A DNA stretch of 64,000 bases from Streptomyces sp. NBS 14/10. GTDB taxonomy: Bacteria > Actinomycetota > Actinomycetes > Streptomycetales > Streptomycetaceae. Shown one piece after another: positions 42,396 through 51,888 of the stretch. Positions within the stretch are counted from its first letter, which is position 1. Every line of letters starts with the position of its first letter. The DNA lies in contig NZ_NCSM01000011.1 in assembly GCF_002224125.1 (NCBI RefSeq), forward strand, positions 447,282 through 511,281, written 5' to 3'. A program made the position numbers and the translations under genes. The notes beneath the pieces are model-generated. The model did no database searches and was not told the origin of the DNA. It saw only the letters and a list, made by a program, of their open reading frames with translations.

Positions 42396-45341
42396 TCACT
42401 CCTCGTCACGCAGCCGAGCCGCCAGGGAGATCAGCGGCTCGGTCTCCTCGGTGTGGCCCAAGGCGGTCAGGTGGGAGACCGCCGCATCGATGCGGGTGAG
42501 GGCGGGGGCGGGTCGTTCCAGGTAGATGCCCTCCACGGCGCCCGCGAGGCGGACGCACTCGGCCCACTCACCGGCGCGGTCGTCGTCCCCTCCCGGCTCG
42601 CCGAGCAGAGCGAGGGCCTTCTCCAGGGCGGCCAGGGCGCCCTGGTACTCACCGGCGTAGGCGTTGACCCGTCCGTGTTCGTAGGCCAGAGCGGTGTCCA
42701 GGGAGCGGCCGCGGGCCTCGTATTCGGCGGCGCGGGCTTCGTCGGCGATCCGGCCGGCGTCGGCCAGGAAGGCGAGGGCGTCGGCCAGGCCGTCGGGGCC
42801 CTGCCGTTCGGCCTGGAGACGGGCGAGTTCGCGCAGGCAGTTGCTGAGCTGCTCGTAGCGCGGAGCCCGGGCGTGGGCGGCGAGTGCCTGGTCAGCGGCC
42901 TCGCGGGCCCGGCCGAACTCGCCGGACTCACCGAGGAGTACGGCCGTCTCCGCGGCGATCATGGCGTGGCTCCCCGGGTCGTCGTCCCAGTCGGCCGACT
43001 CGGCCGCGAGGGCGACGAACTCCGCCGTGGCGGCCTTGAGGTCCTGGCCCGCGTGCAGTGCGCGGGCACGGGTCAGGCGCAGTTGAGCGACGAGCCGGTC
43101 GTCCTGCTCTCCGGCGGCGACGTCCGGTTCGGCCAGCAGGGAGTCGAGCAGCGCGATGCAGTCCTCGACGCGGCCCAGGTCGAGGGTGAGCTGGGCCGCG
43201 TTGCCGTAGGCGCAGAACCCGTCCGTCCGGCGGCCGCGGCGAAGGTCCAGCTCTCCGGAGCGCGTCAGGTGCCGCAGGGCCTCGTCGGGGCGGCCCAGGT
43301 GCATACAGGCCTCGGCCAGATCACCGTGGAGGCGGGCGGTGTCGACCGCGTCGGCCGGCCAGTCGGCGGCCAGTCGCAGGCCTTCGGTCAGGTCTGCGTG
43401 CGCGGCCTGCGCGGCCTGGAGGCCGAGTTGGAGCCGGCCGCGCATTCCCAGCGTACGGGGCAGGTGCCAGGCGGGGCCTTGCGCCTTCAGCCGGTCGAGG
43501 AGGGCGTCGATCTCGGTGACGGCGGCGGGCAGGTCGCCGGCGATGGCGTACGTGCTGGCCCGCAGCAGCAGGGCGCCGGAGATCTGTCCGGCGAGGTCGT
43601 GCCGGGTGGCGAACGCGTGCAGCTCGTCCACCTCGGCGAGGACCGGCGCGACGTGCTCCTCGCTCCCCGACGTCTGGACGCGCAGGCCGAGCGTGGTCGC
43701 CCGCAGCCGCAGCAGGCGGGCCTCCTGGTACGGGGCGAGGCCGGGCGTCTCCTCGTGCAGGCGGACCATGGACGCGTGGGCGGCGGTCAGCGCGGCGGCC
43801 TTCGCCTCGGCTCCGTCGGCGCCCTGTGCGGGGGTCTCGACGGTGGCGAGCAGGGCGCAGGCGCGGGCGAGCGCCGCGTCTCCCGGCTCCCCGGCGTCGT
43901 CGTACAGGGCCGCGGCCTCCTCGTGCAGGGCGGCGGCGTCGGCGAACTCCTCCTTCTCGCCCGCCCGGCTCGCCTCGTCGGCCAGCAGGTCCGCGCGCAG
44001 TCGTACGAGCGGGCCCACGGCAGGGTCGTCGGGGTGGGTGTAGTCGCGGGCGGCGACGAGCGTGCGCAGCCGCGCCCAGCAGGCCAGCGCGTCCGGGTGC
44101 CCCTGCTCGTCCAACGTCCGTGCCCGGAGGATGAGTTCGGGCAGCGAGTCGGGAACGGCGGCGGCCGTACGGGCGGCGGGCGCGACAACCGGGGCGGCCG
44201 GGGCCACGTCGTCGAGGCTGCGGATGCGCAAGCTCAGTTCCAGCGCGTCCAGGAGCGGGGCACGGTCGAGGCGGGCCCTGCGGCGGTCGGTGTGGGCCGT
44301 GGTTCCGTTACGGGCGTCGAAGCGGGCGGCCAGGTCGTCGGCGCGGCCGCGCACCTCGACGCCCAGGCCGGCCACCGTCCAGGTGCGGCCCGCGTACCCG
44401 GCGGCGGGCAGTTCGCCGTGGCCGAGGGACTCGACGCGCTGGAGGAGGACCTCCACACCGGTGAGGAAGCTGAGCAGGTCCAGCGGCGAGTCGACCTCGT
44501 CGAACAGGCTCCGGTTCTCGGCGAGCAGTTCCAGGCCGCGTGCCTCGTTGCCGGTGAGCGCGCAGAACTCCAGGTGTCGGCCGACTTCCTGGGACGTCGA
44601 GGGGTTGCGGCGGCAGCCGCGGTAGCCGGCGAGGTGCAGTTCGCGCGCCCGGTCGGTGCGGCCGGTGCGCAGCAGGGGCAACAGCGCGTACGAGACGGAG
44701 CGGGCCGGCTCCTCCTTGCAGGATTCCTTCCCGGCCAGGACGGGCTCCCAGGTGCGCAGCGCCCGCTCGTCGTCACCCGCCCCGAGGTGGTACAGGGCGC
44801 GCTCGCAGGTCTCGCAGGCCTCGCAGTCGCTGAGCCCGGTGCGGGTGCGGCCCGCCCACAGCTCGTACGCGAGGGTGGTGTCCTCGCCGACATGGGCGGC
44901 GAGCTGGTACGCCTGTCCGTAGTAGGGCTGAAGGCCGAGGCCGGCCTTTTCGTACCGGTCACGCATCTCCGACAGCCACTGGTGCAGGCTGGTCAGCGGG
45001 ATCTCGGGCAGCGCGAGCAGGGCGTTGGCCACCCACTTGAACCGCCAGAACAGCATGTGGCGCAGGCGCTCGTCGAAGACGTCGGGCTGCTCGTCGAAGA
45101 GGGTGAGCAGGCGCGCGAAGACGACGGGCGACTTCCGGGGTTCTGAGCCGTACGTGTACGCCTCCTGGAGCTCGAGGAGCGCGTCGACGAGCGGGTCGGG
45201 CTCCGCGAACTGCTCGGCGGCGTCGACGAGTTCCTCTGCGATGACGGTCCGGGTGCGGCCGTAGGCGCGCCGGTCGTTCTCCTGGAGCGCCCGGTACAGC
45301 TCGTCTGTGTTCTGCGGATGGGGTGCGGGTGCGGTCGGCAT
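42396..45341 (-). CDS. Large tetratricopeptide-repeat protein
   Basis: A 981-residue all-helical, Ala/Leu/Arg-rich protein made of degenerate TPR-like repeats (ALRTWEPVLAG, ALRHLTRSGELDLRRG, EYQGALAALEKALALLG). A Cys patch (SDCEACETCERAL, about residue 180) may be structural. No enzymatic domain is recognised. The ATG at 45341 is 2 bp after the HSP90 stop, with AGGA inside the HSP90 end, so the two are coupled. TPR proteins commonly bind chaperones, so a dedicated HSP90 partner is a strong contextual inference. Confidence 0.85.
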   Translation of the reverse strand: MPTAPAPHPQNTDELYRALQENDRRAYGRTRTVIAEELVDAAEQFAEPDPLVDALLELQEAYTYGSEPRKSPVVFARLLTLFDEQPDVFDERLRHMLFWRFKWVANALLALPEIPLTSLHQWLSEMRDRYEKAGLGLQPYYGQAYQLAAHVGEDTTLAYELWAGRTRTGLSDCEACETCERALYHLGAGDDERALRTWEPVLAGKESCKEEPARSVSYALLPLLRTGRTDRARELHLAGYRGCRRNPSTSQEVGRHLEFCALTGNEARGLELLAENRSLFDEVDSPLDLLSFLTGVEVLLQRVESLGHGELPAAGYAGRTWTVAGLGVEVRGRADDLAARFDARNGTTAHTDRRRARLDRAPLLDALELSLRIRSLDDVAPAAPVVAPAARTAAAVPDSLPELILRARTLDEQGHPDALACWARLRTLVAARDYTHPDDPAVGPLVRLRADLLADEASRAGEKEEFADAAALHEEAAALYDDAGEPGDAALARACALLATVETPAQGADGAEAKAAALTAAHASMVRLHEETPGLAPYQEARLLRLRATTLGLRVQTSGSEEHVAPVLAEVDELHAFATRHDLAGQISGALLLRASTYAIAGDLPAAVTEIDALLDRLKAQGPAWHLPRTLGMRGRLQLGLQAAQAAHADLTEGLRLAADWPADAVDTARLHGDLAEACMHLGRPDEALRHLTRSGELDLRRGRRTDGFCAYGNAAQLTLDLGRVEDCIALLDSLLAEPDVAAGEQDDRLVAQLRLTRARALHAGQDLKAATAEFVALAAESADWDDDPGSHAMIAAETAVLLGESGEFGRAREAADQALAAHARAPRYEQLSNCLRELARLQAERQGPDGLADALAFLADAGRIADEARAAEYEARGRSLDTALAYEHGRVNAYAGEYQGALAALEKALALLGEPGGDDDRAGEWAECVRLAGAVEGIYLERPAPALTRIDAAVSHLTALGHTEETEPLISLAARLRDEE

Positions 45342-45343
45342 CG

Positions 45344-47236
45344 TCAGCTGTCCTTGCGGAGGGCGTGGGCGAGCAGGTCGAGGAAGGAGCGGTTGATGAG
45401 GCTCGATTCGGCGGGCCTCAGAGGGCGCCGGGACAGCATCGCGGCCTGTCCGTAGAGGGCTTCGGCGCTGGTGCGGGCCAGCTCGGGCTCGTCGATGGTG
45501 ACGGCGGTGCGAACCAGCGGGTTGAGCTGGTTGAGGATCAGCTGGGCCCGCGGGGCCTCCTGGCTCAGAGCGCCGAGGATGTCGCCCCACAGGCCACCCT
45601 CCTGCTCACGGGCGAGCCGGGAGCGGGTGCGCTCGTGCCGCGCCTCGCGGCTGTCGACGAGGAGGGCGGGGGCGGAGGCGGGCTGGAAGGTGCGCAGCGC
45701 GACATCGCAGTCGAAGACGGCGAGGGCGTCGCGGGCCACGGCGAGGTAGGCCGCGGCGGCCAGTTCCGTCTCCCGGTCCACGGGGTCGAGGTGGGCGGTC
45801 AGGGTCGCCGGGTCGAGGTCGGCGACGACGGCCTCGGGCCTGATCTCGGGCAGCCGGTGGACCAGTTCACGGTCGTAGGTGTAGCCGCCGTTGACGACGC
45901 CGAGCCCGGCGGCCGAGGCGATGGCCGCGACCTGCCGGAACTCCTCCACGCTCGATGTCACGAGCACGGTGCGGTGGGTGCGCGCGAACTCGTCGAGGGT
46001 GGCGTGCCCGTCCGTGGTCTCGAACGGCAGCCAGGGCAGCAGCATCCGCAGGATTTCGTCGTCGTGCACCGCGAGCGACTTCACGGCCAGGTGGTGAGCC
46101 TGGAGGAAGCGGGCGAGCAGGTCCGGGTCGCTGGCGGCGGCCCGGGCGATCCACGCGCGCAGCCGCTCGGCGAGGGCGTCGCGGACGGCGGCGAGCGTGT
46201 CGTCCTCGTACAGGGACTCGCGGGACGCCGTCGGGCGCAGGCTCTCGGCGTCGATGACGCAGCGGACGAAGAAGGCCCACTCGGGCAGAATCTCCTCGGC
46301 CTGCTCGGACAGCAGCATGCCCTTGACGTGCACGCGGTGGCCGTGGCGGCGCCCGGCCGGCACCGCCTCGGGCAGCACGCACGCGATGCCCTTCAGGCCT
46401 ACGGCCGGCAGGTCCAGCTCGATGGTGTCCAGCGGCGTGAAGCCGAAGACCTCCTCGCCGTACGCGGCCAGCGCACGGGAGCGGGCTCCCGGCGTGGGGT
46501 ACGTACGCGCCCAGGGTGCGGGTTCGGGGTTGATGGACACGCCCGGGCCGCCCGGGCCGCCCGGGCCGCCCGTGCCGTCGTCGAAGGTCACCGGGTGGCG
46601 CAGCAGGGAGCCGAAGTACCGGGCCAGCGCATGCGCCTGCGCCGGGCGGGTCCACTCGCCGGCGTCGGCGCGCGGCGTCAGCGTGACGGTGGTGCCGGGG
46701 CGGGGGCGGGCGGAGGCGGGCAGGGTGCGGACGGTGTAGCTGCCGTCGCCGCGTCCCCGCCACTCCACGGCGGGGGCGTCGGGGGTGCGGGCGGAGCGGC
46801 TCAGGACGTGGATCTCGTCCGCGACCAGGAAGCAGGAGAGCAGGCCGATTCCGAACTGGCCGATGAAGTCGGCGCGTTGCTCGGCGATCCGCTCGGCGCG
46901 CTTGCTGCTGCGGCCGATCGTGGCGAGGAAGGTGTGCACATCGGCTTCGGTGAGACCGACGCCGTCGTCCTCGACACGCACCACCGAACCGTCGGCGTAC
47001 AGGCGGATACCGAAGGCGTGGGCGGGTGCGGCCGGTCCGGCCGGTCCGAGGGGCGCGGCCGGTTCGAGGCTTTGCCGGGCGGTCAGCGCGTCCACCGCGT
47101 TCTGCATCAGTTCACGCAGGTAGACGCGCGGGCTGGAGTAGAGGTGGTGGGAGAGGAGGTCGACGAGGCCGCGCAGATCCACCTGGAAGGTGCGGTCGGC
47201 GCCGGCCGGGTGGACGGCGGTGTCAGGCAGGGTCAT
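45344..47236 (-). CDS. HSP90-family chaperone (HtpG-like)
   Basis: A 630-residue HSP90 with the GHKL ATPase domain well conserved: YLRELMQNAVDAL, RVEDDGVGLTEADV, and FIGQFGIGLLSCF. The middle domain follows (HRVHVKGMLLSEQAEE; LRPTASRESLYEDD). A Gly/Pro insert (GGPGGPGGPG, about residue 225) is encoded by three tandem 9-bp repeats. It is co-transcribed with a TPR protein and a 328-residue hypothetical protein, which suggests a specialised rather than housekeeping chaperone. Confidence 0.92.
   Translation of the reverse strand: MTLPDTAVHPAGADRTFQVDLRGLVDLLSHHLYSSPRVYLRELMQNAVDALTARQSLEPAAPLGPAGPAAPAHAFGIRLYADGSVVRVEDDGVGLTEADVHTFLATIGRSSKRAERIAEQRADFIGQFGIGLLSCFLVADEIHVLSRSARTPDAPAVEWRGRGDGSYTVRTLPASARPRPGTTVTLTPRADAGEWTRPAQAHALARYFGSLLRHPVTFDDGTGGPGGPGGPGVSINPEPAPWARTYPTPGARSRALAAYGEEVFGFTPLDTIELDLPAVGLKGIACVLPEAVPAGRRHGHRVHVKGMLLSEQAEEILPEWAFFVRCVIDAESLRPTASRESLYEDDTLAAVRDALAERLRAWIARAAASDPDLLARFLQAHHLAVKSLAVHDDEILRMLLPWLPFETTDGHATLDEFARTHRTVLVTSSVEEFRQVAAIASAAGLGVVNGGYTYDRELVHRLPEIRPEAVVADLDPATLTAHLDPVDRETELAAAAYLAVARDALAVFDCDVALRTFQPASAPALLVDSREARHERTRSRLAREQEGGLWGDILGALSQEAPRAQLILNQLNPLVRTAVTIDEPELARTSAEALYGQAAMLSRRPLRPAESSLINRSFLDLLAHALRKDS
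46542..46568. repeat. Three tandem copies of CCCGGGCCG inside the HSP90 gene
   Basis: Three perfect 9-bp units encode a Gly-Gly-Pro repeat in a surface loop. Copy number changes would keep frame, so the loop length may vary between strains. Confidence 0.8.
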
Positions 47237-47299
47237 CGGGCAGTCCGGAGTGGGAGGGGCGACGGATGGCGGGCAGGCGGCACCGGGGCCGGCGGGTGC

Positions 47300-48286
47300 T
47301 CAGGCACGGCGGTGGTGGCGGGCGAACTGCTTCTCGGGCTCCGCGAAGTAGGTCCATGGCCACTTGGTGTACGCACCGTCCAGCGATTGGAAGACGCGCC
47401 GGACCGTATGGCGCTCACCGGCCAGCGACAGGGCCATGGCGAACATGTTGAAGTCGTGCTGCCAGCCCGGGCGCACCGCGTAGGCGGGGTTCAGGATGCT
47501 GTGGTCGGCCGCCTCCCGCAACTCGGCCTGGATTTCGGGGGTTTCGAGGCAGTCCTCATGATCCGACTCGACCCAGTCCTCGATATGCGCCATGGCGATC
47601 ACACAGCCGAGGCGGTGCCCCTGCGGGGCGCGGGCGAGCGCGTCGCGGGCGAACGCCAGGGCCTCGCCGGGCTCGCCGCCCCAGCGGGGCTGCAACTGCG
47701 ACACCCACTCGAGGTGGCTCTCCAGGTCCAGTGGATCGCGGCCCAGGGCGGCGTCGAGCCGGGTCTCATTGACGGCGGGGCCCAGCGACATGCCACGGCC
47801 GGAGGTGAGGAGACGGCGCCACGGCGTGACCCATTCCGGCCGCAACTCGGCGGCCTCGAGCAGCTGCTCCTCGGCGATGCGGAGCCGCTCACGGAAGACC
47901 CGCCACTGGTCCTGCGTGACGTTCACGGCACGCGCGGCGGTGCGGGCCTCCCAGCCCCAGCTGATGTGGCGCGTCCCGGATATCAGCAGGGCGGTCGCCC
48001 GGTGTTCCTTGTCCTCCTCGCAGGCCCGGCCGATCCAGTCCTGCACACCGTCCAACTCCGCCAGCTCGCCCAGGACCTGGTGGTCGCGGCCGAGATCGAA
48101 GGGGACCAGCGCCGCCTTGACCGCCTCCCAGTCACCCGCGTCGGCGGCCTCCACCAGCGCGAGCACCCGCGCGTCCCCCAGCGCGCGCAATGTGTACGTC
48201 CCGTTTTTCTGCCTGCGTGGGACGGGAAGGGCGTGCGGATCCGCCGCCGGTCTCTCCGCACCCCTGCCGAACAGCTTGCCGAACAT
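47300..48286 (-). CDS. Hypothetical protein, TPR/DUF4034-like, upstream of HSP90
   Basis: A 328-residue soluble helical protein. The middle (ERLRIAEEQLLEAAELRPEW; LESHLEWVSQLQPRWGGEPG; ALAFARDALARAPQGHRLGC) looks like tetratricopeptide-type helices. I do not recognise a precise family; DUF4034-like actinobacterial proteins are the closest impression. The short basic N-terminus is FGKLFGRG. It is 63 bp upstream of HSP90 on the same strand and probably in the same transcript. Confidence 0.75.
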   Translation of the reverse strand: MFGKLFGRGAERPAADPHALPVPRRQKNGTYTLRALGDARVLALVEAADAGDWEAVKAALVPFDLGRDHQVLGELAELDGVQDWIGRACEEDKEHRATALLISGTRHISWGWEARTAARAVNVTQDQWRVFRERLRIAEEQLLEAAELRPEWVTPWRRLLTSGRGMSLGPAVNETRLDAALGRDPLDLESHLEWVSQLQPRWGGEPGEALAFARDALARAPQGHRLGCVIAMAHIEDWVESDHEDCLETPEIQAELREAADHSILNPAYAVRPGWQHDFNMFAMALSLAGERHTVRRVFQSLDGAYTKWPWTYFAEPEKQFARHHRRA

Positions 48287-48382
48287 GCCGCGCCCTCCCC
48301 TGGTACCGCGTCATCGTCTGAGGCAGCATAAACGGCCCCACCGACACCACTTCCACAGGGTTTTCACCGGCACTTCACAGGC

Positions 48383-51043
48383 CTAGTCCCGCATGACCTC
48401 GGGTTCGTGCCGGCGCAGCAGGCGGGTCACCACGAAGCCGCAGGCCAGCCCGATGGCCAGGAGCACAGCGAGGTCGATGCCCCACTGGGTGACGGTGTGG
48501 GCCCACAGCGGGTCGACATCGTCCGGCTTGTCGAGATCCCAGGGCGGCATGGTGTGCGCGAGGTCGAGTGTGGTCCCGGCGCCGGCCACCGCCCAGCGGG
48601 CGGGCATCAGCCAGCCGATCTGTTCGATGCCCGGGGAGTCGAACAGCTTGAAGAGGACCCCAGTGAAGACGACCTGGACGACGGCGAACATCACGAGCAG
48701 CGGCATGGTCTTCTCCGGGGTCCGCACCAGCGCGGAGATGACCAGACCGAACATCATGGTGGTGAAGCCCAGCGCGCTGATGACCACGCAGACCTCGACG
48801 GCCGTGGGCATGAGCAGCCCCTGAGCGGGCAGTTGACGGACGGAGAAGCCGATGGCGCAGATGACGACACCCTGCATCGCGGTGATCAGGCCGAGGACGA
48901 TCACCTTCGACATCAGATACGCGGATCGGGACAGCCCCGTGGCTCTCTCCCGTTCGTAGATCACCCGTTCTTTGATCAATTCACGTACGGAGTTGGCCGC
49001 GCCGGAGAAGCACATGCCGACGACCAGCACCAGCAGAATGGTTCCGGACTCCTGGTTGTAGCGGAAACGGCTGTCGGGCGGTGGCGCGGCGAGTCCGTAT
49101 GTCGCCGGAATCAGACAGCTCACTCCGCCCAGCACGGCCGGGAGCAGCAGCATAAGCGCCATGAAGCCCTTGTCGGAGGCGATGACCGACACATAGCGGC
49201 GCATCAGCGTCCACAACTGGACCATCCAGCCCTGTGGTTTGGGCCGCGGAGCTCGCGCGGGCGGCTGCGTCGCAGGGGCGCCCGGATGCTGCGGCGGGAC
49301 GGCCGAGTCGATCTCGGCGGCGCACCGCTCGTACTGCCGGGATGCCCGCCAGCGCCCGCCCCAGTCGTCGCGATGGTCCTCGAAGGCGGAGAAGACATCG
49401 GCCCAGCTGTCGTGGCCGAAGAAGTCCAGGGCCTCGCCCGGGGGGCCGAAGTACGCCACGGAGCCACCGGGCGCCATGACCAACACCCGGTCGCACAGGG
49501 ACAGTTCGGCGACCGAGTGCGTCACCACCAGCACGGTGCGGCCGTCGTCGGCGAGCTCCCGCAGCAACTTCATGACATTGCGGTCCAGGCCCGGGTCCAG
49601 ACCGGAGGTGGGCTCGTCGAGGAAGAGCAGGGAGGGCTTGGTCAGCAGTTCCAGGGCAACGGACACCCGCTTGCGCTGACCGCCGGAGAGCGAGGAGACC
49701 TTCTTGCCCCGGTGAACGTCGAGTCTGAGCTCCTGCAGCACCTCGTCGATACGGGCCTTGCGCTCGGCCGCCTTGGTGTCACCGGGGAAGCGGAGCCTGG
49801 CGGCGTACTTCAGAGCGGTGTCGACGGTCAGTTCCTTGTGCAGGATGTCATCCTGCGGAACGAGGCCGATACGGTGGCGCAACTCGGCGAACTGGGCGTA
49901 GAGATCGCGGTGGTCGTAGAGCACCTGACCACCGTCCGCGGGCCGGTAGCCGGTGAGTGCGCGCAGCAGGGTGGACTTCCCGGAGCCCGACGGCCCGATC
50001 ACCGCGACCAGCGACTTCTCGGGGACGCCGAAGGAGACGTCGTCCAGGATGGTCTTGCCACGCCCGACGGTCACTGTCAGGTTGCGGGCGGTGAAGGAGA
50101 CCTCGCCGGTGTCGACGAACTCCTCCAGCCGGTCTCCGGCGAGCCGGAAGGTGGAGTGGCCGACACCGACGATGTCGTACGGGCCGATGAACCGGCGGTC
50201 CACGGGCTGCCCATTGACATAGGTGCCGTTGTGGCTGCCGAGGTCGACGATCTCGAAGCGGCCATCGGGCAGGGGCCGGAACTCCGCGTGGTAGCGGGAG
50301 ACATGCGGGCCCTCCACCACGAGTTCGTTGTCCTGCGCGCGTCCGATACGCAGCCGTTGCCCCAGGACGAGGGGGTAGACGCCCGAGGGGTCCCGGTCGA
50401 TGGAAAGAGCCGCGGCGGCTCCACGGGGACCGTCTGTGGGCCCTTCGGGCCGGTGACCGCCCCGGGCGTCACCCGCGTCTCCGGGCGCCCGGGGAACCGC
50501 GGCACGGGCGAGGTCGGATTCAGCGTGCTGAGGGAGGGGCCGGAACAGGCCGTCGCCACCGGCCGCCGCCACCCCCATGGGGGCTCCCGGAACCTCCCCC
50601 GCCCGGGGACCGGGCACCACCGGGGGCGTGGCGGCGGCCGGTGGCGTGCCTCGATCCGTGGCACCTTGGACCTTGGGACGGGCCTCGTCCTGGGGCAGCC
50701 CCGCGCGTATCGGAACGTCAGCGCGCGCCTGATCGTCACTCACCGCCGCCGAGGCTCCGGTGAAGTCCAGCCGCAAACCGGTGGAGACCTCTCCCAGCCG
50801 GACGATCGAACCGTGGCCGATTTCCATCCGCTGAATACGACGCCCTTCGGCGAACGTGCCATTCGCGCTGCCGAGATCTTCGATGACCCACGTCCCGCCC
50901 TCGCAACGGATCACGAGGTGCCGCCGGGAGACTCGGCGGTCGATGAACGAGATGTCGGCCTGCTGGTCGCGCCCGATGGTGTAGCTCCGGGACGCGTCCA
51001 GGGTCCAGGTGCGCCTATTGGCATGCAGTACAAGTTCCGGCAT
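48383..51043 (-). CDS. Double-FHA ABC transporter (Rv1747-like ATPase-permease fusion)
   Basis: An 886-residue fusion protein. FHA domain 1 is at about 1-95 (YTIGRDQQADISF, RRVSRRHLVI, LGSANGTF) and FHA 2 at about 215-305 (RIGRAQDNELVVEG, HVSRYHAEF, GSHNGTYVNG), joined by a Pro/Gly/Ala linker. An ABC ATPase follows (Walker A IGPSGSGKSTLL, signature SSLSGGQRKRVSVALEL, Walker B LLFLDEPTSGLDPG). Last comes an ABC2-type membrane domain of about six helices. FHA domains read phospho-threonines, so a Ser/Thr kinase should control transport. Mycobacterial Rv1747 is built this way. The ATG at 51043 begins MPELVLH; the frame opens further upstream without homology. Confidence 0.92.
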   Translation of the reverse strand: MPELVLHANRRTWTLDASRSYTIGRDQQADISFIDRRVSRRHLVIRCEGGTWVIEDLGSANGTFAEGRRIQRMEIGHGSIVRLGEVSTGLRLDFTGASAAVSDDQARADVPIRAGLPQDEARPKVQGATDRGTPPAAATPPVVPGPRAGEVPGAPMGVAAAGGDGLFRPLPQHAESDLARAAVPRAPGDAGDARGGHRPEGPTDGPRGAAAALSIDRDPSGVYPLVLGQRLRIGRAQDNELVVEGPHVSRYHAEFRPLPDGRFEIVDLGSHNGTYVNGQPVDRRFIGPYDIVGVGHSTFRLAGDRLEEFVDTGEVSFTARNLTVTVGRGKTILDDVSFGVPEKSLVAVIGPSGSGKSTLLRALTGYRPADGGQVLYDHRDLYAQFAELRHRIGLVPQDDILHKELTVDTALKYAARLRFPGDTKAAERKARIDEVLQELRLDVHRGKKVSSLSGGQRKRVSVALELLTKPSLLFLDEPTSGLDPGLDRNVMKLLRELADDGRTVLVVTHSVAELSLCDRVLVMAPGGSVAYFGPPGEALDFFGHDSWADVFSAFEDHRDDWGGRWRASRQYERCAAEIDSAVPPQHPGAPATQPPARAPRPKPQGWMVQLWTLMRRYVSVIASDKGFMALMLLLPAVLGGVSCLIPATYGLAAPPPDSRFRYNQESGTILLVLVVGMCFSGAANSVRELIKERVIYERERATGLSRSAYLMSKVIVLGLITAMQGVVICAIGFSVRQLPAQGLLMPTAVEVCVVISALGFTTMMFGLVISALVRTPEKTMPLLVMFAVVQVVFTGVLFKLFDSPGIEQIGWLMPARWAVAGAGTTLDLAHTMPPWDLDKPDDVDPLWAHTVTQWGIDLAVLLAIGLACGFVVTRLLRRHEPEVMRD

Positions 51044-51527
51044 GTCGGCCCCAAGTCGATCGTGTACACCGAGGCCGTCTGCACAAGGACAGACGACGGC
51101 TCGGACGGTTCCTGCGGTTCCGGCGTGCGCCCGGACGTCCCGGGTGCGGATCGGTGTCATACGGTCCGCGCCATGGGCGGCGTCGGCTCCGCACAGGTCG
51201 GGTTCCGCCGACGCGTGGTGAGCCGACTCCCCGGAAACCGAACTGTACATTTCTCGACGAACGCAACGGGCCGTGCCCGGACGATCGATGGCGTCGTCCG
51301 CATGCGGTCAAAGTGTTCGTCGGGCATCAGGCGGTGTGTCCTCGTGGAGTCGGAACCGAAGTCGGTCAGCCGGTGTGCGGCCCTGACCGGGGCACATCGG
51401 CGCGTACGGTCATGGCCGGTATGGAAGAGGGCGCGGGACATGCGGAGGTTGCGCGTCATGGCGCGGAGGGCACGTCAAAGCCGCCCAGGGCATCAGCCCT
51501 GGGCGGCTCTCTGCGGGGCGGCGACGG
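51044..51527. other. Gap upstream of the FHA-ABC gene
   Basis: The 484 bp hold no gene I can support. The part next to 51043 should contain the promoter of the FHA-ABC gene, but I see no consensus boxes. The far end holds a strong hairpin at 51480-51507. Confidence 0.5.
51480..51507. terminator. Hairpin terminator after the ABC ATPase remnant
   Basis: GCCGCCCAGGG (51480-51490) pairs perfectly with 51497-51507 around a 6-base loop. It lies 21 bp beyond the stop of the ABC ATPase fragment at 51528, so it is probably that lost operon's own terminator. Confidence 0.7.
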
Positions 51528-51767
51528 TCAGGCGTCGGCCTGGAGTTGGGCGAGTTCGGCTTCGAGGTGGGCCATGGCCTCGCCGCCGGCCATCAGGTCG
51601 GTGATCTGCTCGCGGGTGCGTTCGCCCTTGCGGAAGTCGTCGGCCTTCTGACCGCGGATGAGTACGGCGAAGTGGTCGCCGACCATCATCGCGTGGCGGA
51701 CGTTGTGGGTGACGAGGATGACCGCGACGCCCTTGGCGCGGGCCTGCATGACGATGCGCAGGACGTG
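51528..51767 (-). pseudogene. C-terminal fragment of a sugar ABC transporter ATPase
   Basis: The last 79 residues of a ribose/xylose-type ATPase are readable on the reverse strand: GVAVILVTHNVRHAMMVGDH (H-loop region), VLIRGQKADDFRKGERTREQ and a long C-terminal helix. Walker A, signature and Walker B are gone. The break at about 51,768 abuts IS200/IS605 sequence. It is not a piece of the intact ATPase at 56244, whose corresponding part differs. Confidence 0.75.
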
Positions 51768-51782
51768 CGCGACGCCCTGCAC

Positions 51783-51881
51783 AAGGTTCCCGCCCCCGGC
51801 ACCTCCCAGCGCTGCTCGATGTGTGGGGTCACCACACCGGGCAGCCGGGAGTCCCAGGCCGTGTTCGTGTGCAAGAACCCC
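51783..51881 (+). pseudogene. Zinc-ribbon fragment of a TnpB transposase, plus orientation
   Basis: The plus strand reads KVPAPGTSQRCSMCGVTTPG and then SRESQAVFVCKNP. This is the zinc ribbon of a Streptomyces IS605-type TnpB with three of its cysteines. The rest of that TnpB is absent in this orientation. The neighbouring TnpB remnant is on the other strand, so this piece comes from an inversion or a second copy. Confidence 0.65.
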
Positions 51882-51888
51882 GGCGGGT

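Noticed and set aside
42273..45146. 957-residue open frame on the plus strand
   Set aside because: Antisense of the TPR gene; no recognisable fold.
46542..46568. Tandem short repeats as a CRISPR array
   Set aside because: Only 9-bp units without spacers, inside a coding sequence. No CRISPR array or Cas gene is visible anywhere in the window.
45323..48331. 1002-residue open frame on the plus strand
   Set aside because: It runs antisense through HSP90 and its neighbour. GC-rich third positions leave long spurious frames, and the composition (G, V, R, Q) shows no domains.
51157..51459. 100-residue minus-strand frame upstream of the FHA-ABC gene
   Set aside because: Arg/Thr-rich composition, no ribosome site and no recognisable features.
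48407..51604. 1065-residue open frame on the plus strand
   Set aside because: Antisense of the FHA-ABC transporter, whose motifs are all intact on the other strand.
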